Below are positions 61,832 to 64,000 of a DNA stretch of 64,000 nucleotides, piece after piece (position 1 is the first letter of the stretch; the number at the start of each line of letters is the position of its first letter). The position numbers and the translations under genes were made by a program. The notes under the pieces were generated by a model. The model was not told where the DNA came from, searched no databases, and saw only the letters and a list, made by a program, of their open reading frames with translations. The DNA comes from Mycobacterium kubicae (GTDB taxonomy: Bacteria > Actinomycetota > Actinomycetes > Mycobacteriales > Mycobacteriaceae), in contig NZ_CP065047.1 in assembly GCF_015689175.1 (NCBI RefSeq), forward strand, positions 4,030,001 to 4,094,000, written 5' to 3'.

Positions 61832-63568
61832 CTATTCGGCGAGGATGCGCCACTCGGCGGCCTCGTGCTGCTGGCGCCAAAACTCACTGAAACGGCCACC
61901 GGCGCTGAGCAATTCATCGATGGAGCCGTCTTCGACCACTCGGCCGTTGTCGACGAAGAGAACCCGGTCGGCATGCCGGATGCTCGCCAACCGGTGCGCG
62001 ACGATCACCCGGGTGTGTGCCTGCGGGTCGGCGGTGAGCGCGTCCACCACGGCGACCTCGTTCTCGTTGTCCAAGGCACTTGTCGCCTCGTCCACCAGCA
62101 GTATCGGAGCACCTTTGAGCAGGGCTCGTGCAATGCTGACCCGCTGCCGTTCACCCCCGGACAGCGCTGACCCGGCTTCGCCCACAACCGTGTCCGCTCC
62201 GTCGGGGAGCCGGGCGGTGAGCTCGTCGACTCGTGCTAATCGGATGGCGCGCGCGAAGCGTTCCTCGTCCGCCCGGGGGTCACCGGCAAAGACGTTGTCC
62301 TTGATCGTTCCGTGGAAGAGGTAGGGGTGCTGGAACACGACGCTGGTGGCCTCTCGTCGTGCGTTTGCATCCAGCGTGGCTACATCGATCCCGTCGATGA
62401 GTACCCGACCACTCGTCGGCTGGTGCAGTCCAGCGATCAACGCCAGGATGGTGCTCTTGCCGGACCCCGAAGGCCCGACGATGGCGGTCGCACTGCCCGG
62501 CCGCAGAGTGAAGCTGACGCCGTCGAGGACCGGGGTATTGCCGGCGTAACTGAAAGTGACGTCGTCGAATTCGATGCTCGGGGCAGTCCCCCCGTCGTGG
62601 AGTGCGGTGGACCCGGCGCTCATTGCGGGTGCGGTCAGCACCGAGTGAATCCGGTCGAGCGTCGCACGAGTGCTTTCCAACGCCGGCGCCAATTCACTGA
62701 CGGTAGTGAATGGCTCCAGGTAGCGGGCCATCACAACGATCAACGCGATGGCCTGCGGCACAGTAAGGGTGCCGCCCACGGTCAGGGCGGCGGTGGCTCC
62801 GGCGAGCCCAATGAGAGCCAGCTGGCTGGCAATGCTGAACAACAACTGTCCGGGAATCTGCATCCCCAGTAGCCGCAACGTCGCTCCGTGCTGGGCGGCC
62901 AGAGCATTGCCGACCATGCTGCGCGCCGGCTCGACGCGGCGTGCGGCGCGCAACGCCTGCTGGGTCCGGGCGAACTCGATAATCCGTTCGGTGAGGGCGG
63001 AGTTGGCGTCGGCCGCCGCCGCGTCAGCACGTCGCGACAGTCGCACCGAGGCCCACAACGCGCCCAGTAACAACGGCACGCCCGCCAGCGCGGCGGCACC
63101 CAACTGCCACGAGATGGGCAACAACGCCAGCGCGATGACGGCCGGCAGCGCAACCGCCGTGATCAGCGGCGTGAGCAGGTTGACCACCAGACCGACGAGT
63201 TCGGGCCCGGTAGCGGCAATCGCCTGCCGCGCCGTTGCGGTGTTGTCGGCGCTGAACCAGTCCAGGCGGACGTCAGGAAGCCGGTCGGCGACGTCGTGCT
63301 GAGTGTGGTCGAGGACGGCGAATCCCAGGTCGAATCCTATTCGCGCGGTAGTGGTGTCAATGATCCAGCCGATTACCGTCGCGACGGTGAGCCAGCCCAG
63401 CCACGCCAACGCGCGTTGCGGAGTGTCGCTGAACAACGCCCCGATCAGCGGAACGAGCAACACGGTGGCCACCGCTCGCACTACCACGGACCCGAAGGCC
63501 AGTGCGGCAAAGCTGATGACCTTGGTCCGGCGATCGACCGGCACCAGGCTTATCCAGGTGCGGATCAT
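61832..63568 (-). CDS. irtB: Siderophore ABC transporter subunit IrtB
   Basis: This 578-residue protein is an ABC half-transporter. A six-helix membrane domain (1 to about 310, beginning [14 protein letters not shown]) is followed by a nucleotide-binding domain with [27 protein letters not shown] and the H-loop VAHRLAS. Length and sequence layout match M. tuberculosis IrtB (Rv1349, 579 residues), which pairs with IrtA to import carboxymycobactin-bound iron. It overlaps the irtA stop by four bases. Iron (IdeR) control is expected, but the irtA promoter is outside the window. Confidence 0.94.
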   Translation of the reverse strand: MIRTWISLVPVDRRTKVISFAALAFGSVVVRAVATVLLVPLIGALFSDTPQRALAWLGWLTVATVIGWIIDTTTARIGFDLGFAVLDHTQHDVADRLPDVRLDWFSADNTATARQAIAATGPELVGLVVNLLTPLITAVALPAVIALALLPISWQLGAAALAGVPLLLGALWASVRLSRRADAAAADANSALTERIIEFARTQQALRAARRVEPARSMVGNALAAQHGATLRLLGMQIPGQLLFSIASQLALIGLAGATAALTVGGTLTVPQAIALIVVMARYLEPFTTVSELAPALESTRATLDRIHSVLTAPAMSAGSTALHDGGTAPSIEFDDVTFSYAGNTPVLDGVSFTLRPGSATAIVGPSGSGKSTILALIAGLHQPTSGRVLIDGIDVATLDANARREATSVVFQHPYLFHGTIKDNVFAGDPRADEERFARAIRLARVDELTARLPDGADTVVGEAGSALSGGERQRVSIARALLKGAPILLVDEATSALDNENEVAVVDALTADPQAHTRVIVAHRLASIRHADRVLFVDNGRVVEDGSIDELLSAGGRFSEFWRQQHEAAEWRILAE

Positions 63569-64000
63569 CGTGCAGCGTCCTGACCCGCGCTCGCGGCCAC
63601 CGCCTGGCGCTCGCCGGTCTGCTGCCCCATTTGCCAGAGCCGGCGGTAGCGTCCTTCGGCGGCGAGCAACTCGTCGTGGGTGCCCCGTTCGACGATCCGG
63701 CCGTGGTCGAGCACGACGATCTGGCTGGCCTCGGTCACGGTGTGCAGCCGATGCGCGATCACCAGCACGGTGCGGTCCCGGGTTAGCCGGTTCAGGGCTT
63801 GCTGTACCAGGTATTCCGATTCCGGGTCGGCATAGGCGGTCGCCTCATCGAGGATCAGGACCGGCGTGTCGGCAAGGATGGCGCGGGCGATGGTGAGCCG
63901 TTGGCGCTCCCCACCGGATAGCGCGGCGTTGGCGCCCAGGACGGTGTCGTATCCCCGCGGCATGCGCAGTATCCGTTCGTGAATCTGCGCCTCCCGGGCC
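63565..64000 (-). CDS. irtA: Siderophore ABC transporter subunit IrtA, C-terminal part
   Basis: The frame is open from the right edge and ends in TGA at 63565. The visible 144 residues are the end of an ABC nucleotide-binding domain: [42 protein letters not shown]. Its position directly upstream of, and coupled to, irtB identifies it as IrtA. In M. tuberculosis IrtA also carries an N-terminal FAD-binding siderophore-reductase domain, which would lie outside the window. Confidence 0.92.
   Translation of the reverse strand, partial: AREAQIHERILRMPRGYDTVLGANAALSGGERQRLTIARAILADTPVLILDEATAYADPESEYLVQQALNRLTRDRTVLVIAHRLHTVTEASQIVVLDHGRIVERGTHDELLAAEGRYRRLWQMGQQTGERQAVAASAGQDAAR

Overview
The window is high-GC actinobacterial DNA and almost certainly comes from a non-tuberculous, probably slow-growing, Mycobacterium. 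The markers are a CpnT/TNT-type necrotizing toxin domain, an EspG-like ESX chaperone, an RsfA plus Rv1364c-like SigF regulatory pair followed by homologues of Rv1363c/Rv1362c, an Rv0386-like cyclase/ATPase/LuxR protein, F420-type LLM oxidoreductases, and the siderophore exporter/importer pair irtA/irtB at the right edge. The genus is a confident reading. The species cannot be fixed from sequence alone.

Layout. (1) 1-9.2 kb: a polymorphic-toxin island. One open frame carries an alpha/beta-hydrolase, a papain-like domain and a C-terminal TNT NAD-glycohydrolase domain. An immunity-like gene is nested in another frame at its left end. A run of immunity-like and membrane genes follows, built from a repeated module and including a truncated remnant. 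The island ends with three ESX-type genes (small helical protein, EspB-like protein, EspG-like chaperone). (2) 9.2-12.8 kb: four minus-strand membrane-anchored genes of unknown function. (3) 12.9-15.8 kb: a hypothetical gene, a TetR-thioesterase fusion and an amidohydrolase. The last two share a candidate operator. (4) 16.0-22.7 kb: rsfA, a PAS-phosphatase-kinase-STAS regulator and two Mce-associated-type membrane proteins, in the M. tuberculosis Rv1365c-Rv1362c order. A minus-strand acyl-CoA dehydrogenase pair is inserted among them.

(5) 22.7-57.3 kb: a large lipid/terpenoid/steroid-like catabolic region. It holds three P450s, a Rieske ferredoxin, an NDMA-type alcohol dehydrogenase, four SDRs, two LLM oxidoreductases, four amidohydrolases (two of which have lost metal ligands), a carboxyltransferase, a FadD, a hotdog thioesterase, an enoyl-CoA hydratase, four further acyl-CoA dehydrogenases, a thiolase, a CoA-transferase and an aldolase-type protein. 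Its regulators are one TetR and one GntR protein. Five intergenic sites share a 19-bp pattern (TACWGTA, nine bases, GTA) and probably define a local regulon of the TetR at 49628. A separate 19-bp palindrome in the divergent promoter at 56.0 kb is a good candidate operator for the GntR. (6) 57.4-64 kb: the Rv0386-like regulator, a phosphotransferase, irtB and the 3' end of irtA.

Genes within operons are tightly packed, many with 4-base start/stop overlaps. No tRNA, rRNA, CRISPR array or insertion sequence was seen, and no gap above about 300 bases lacks a gene. Functions of the catabolic genes are family-level readings; the substrate is unknown.
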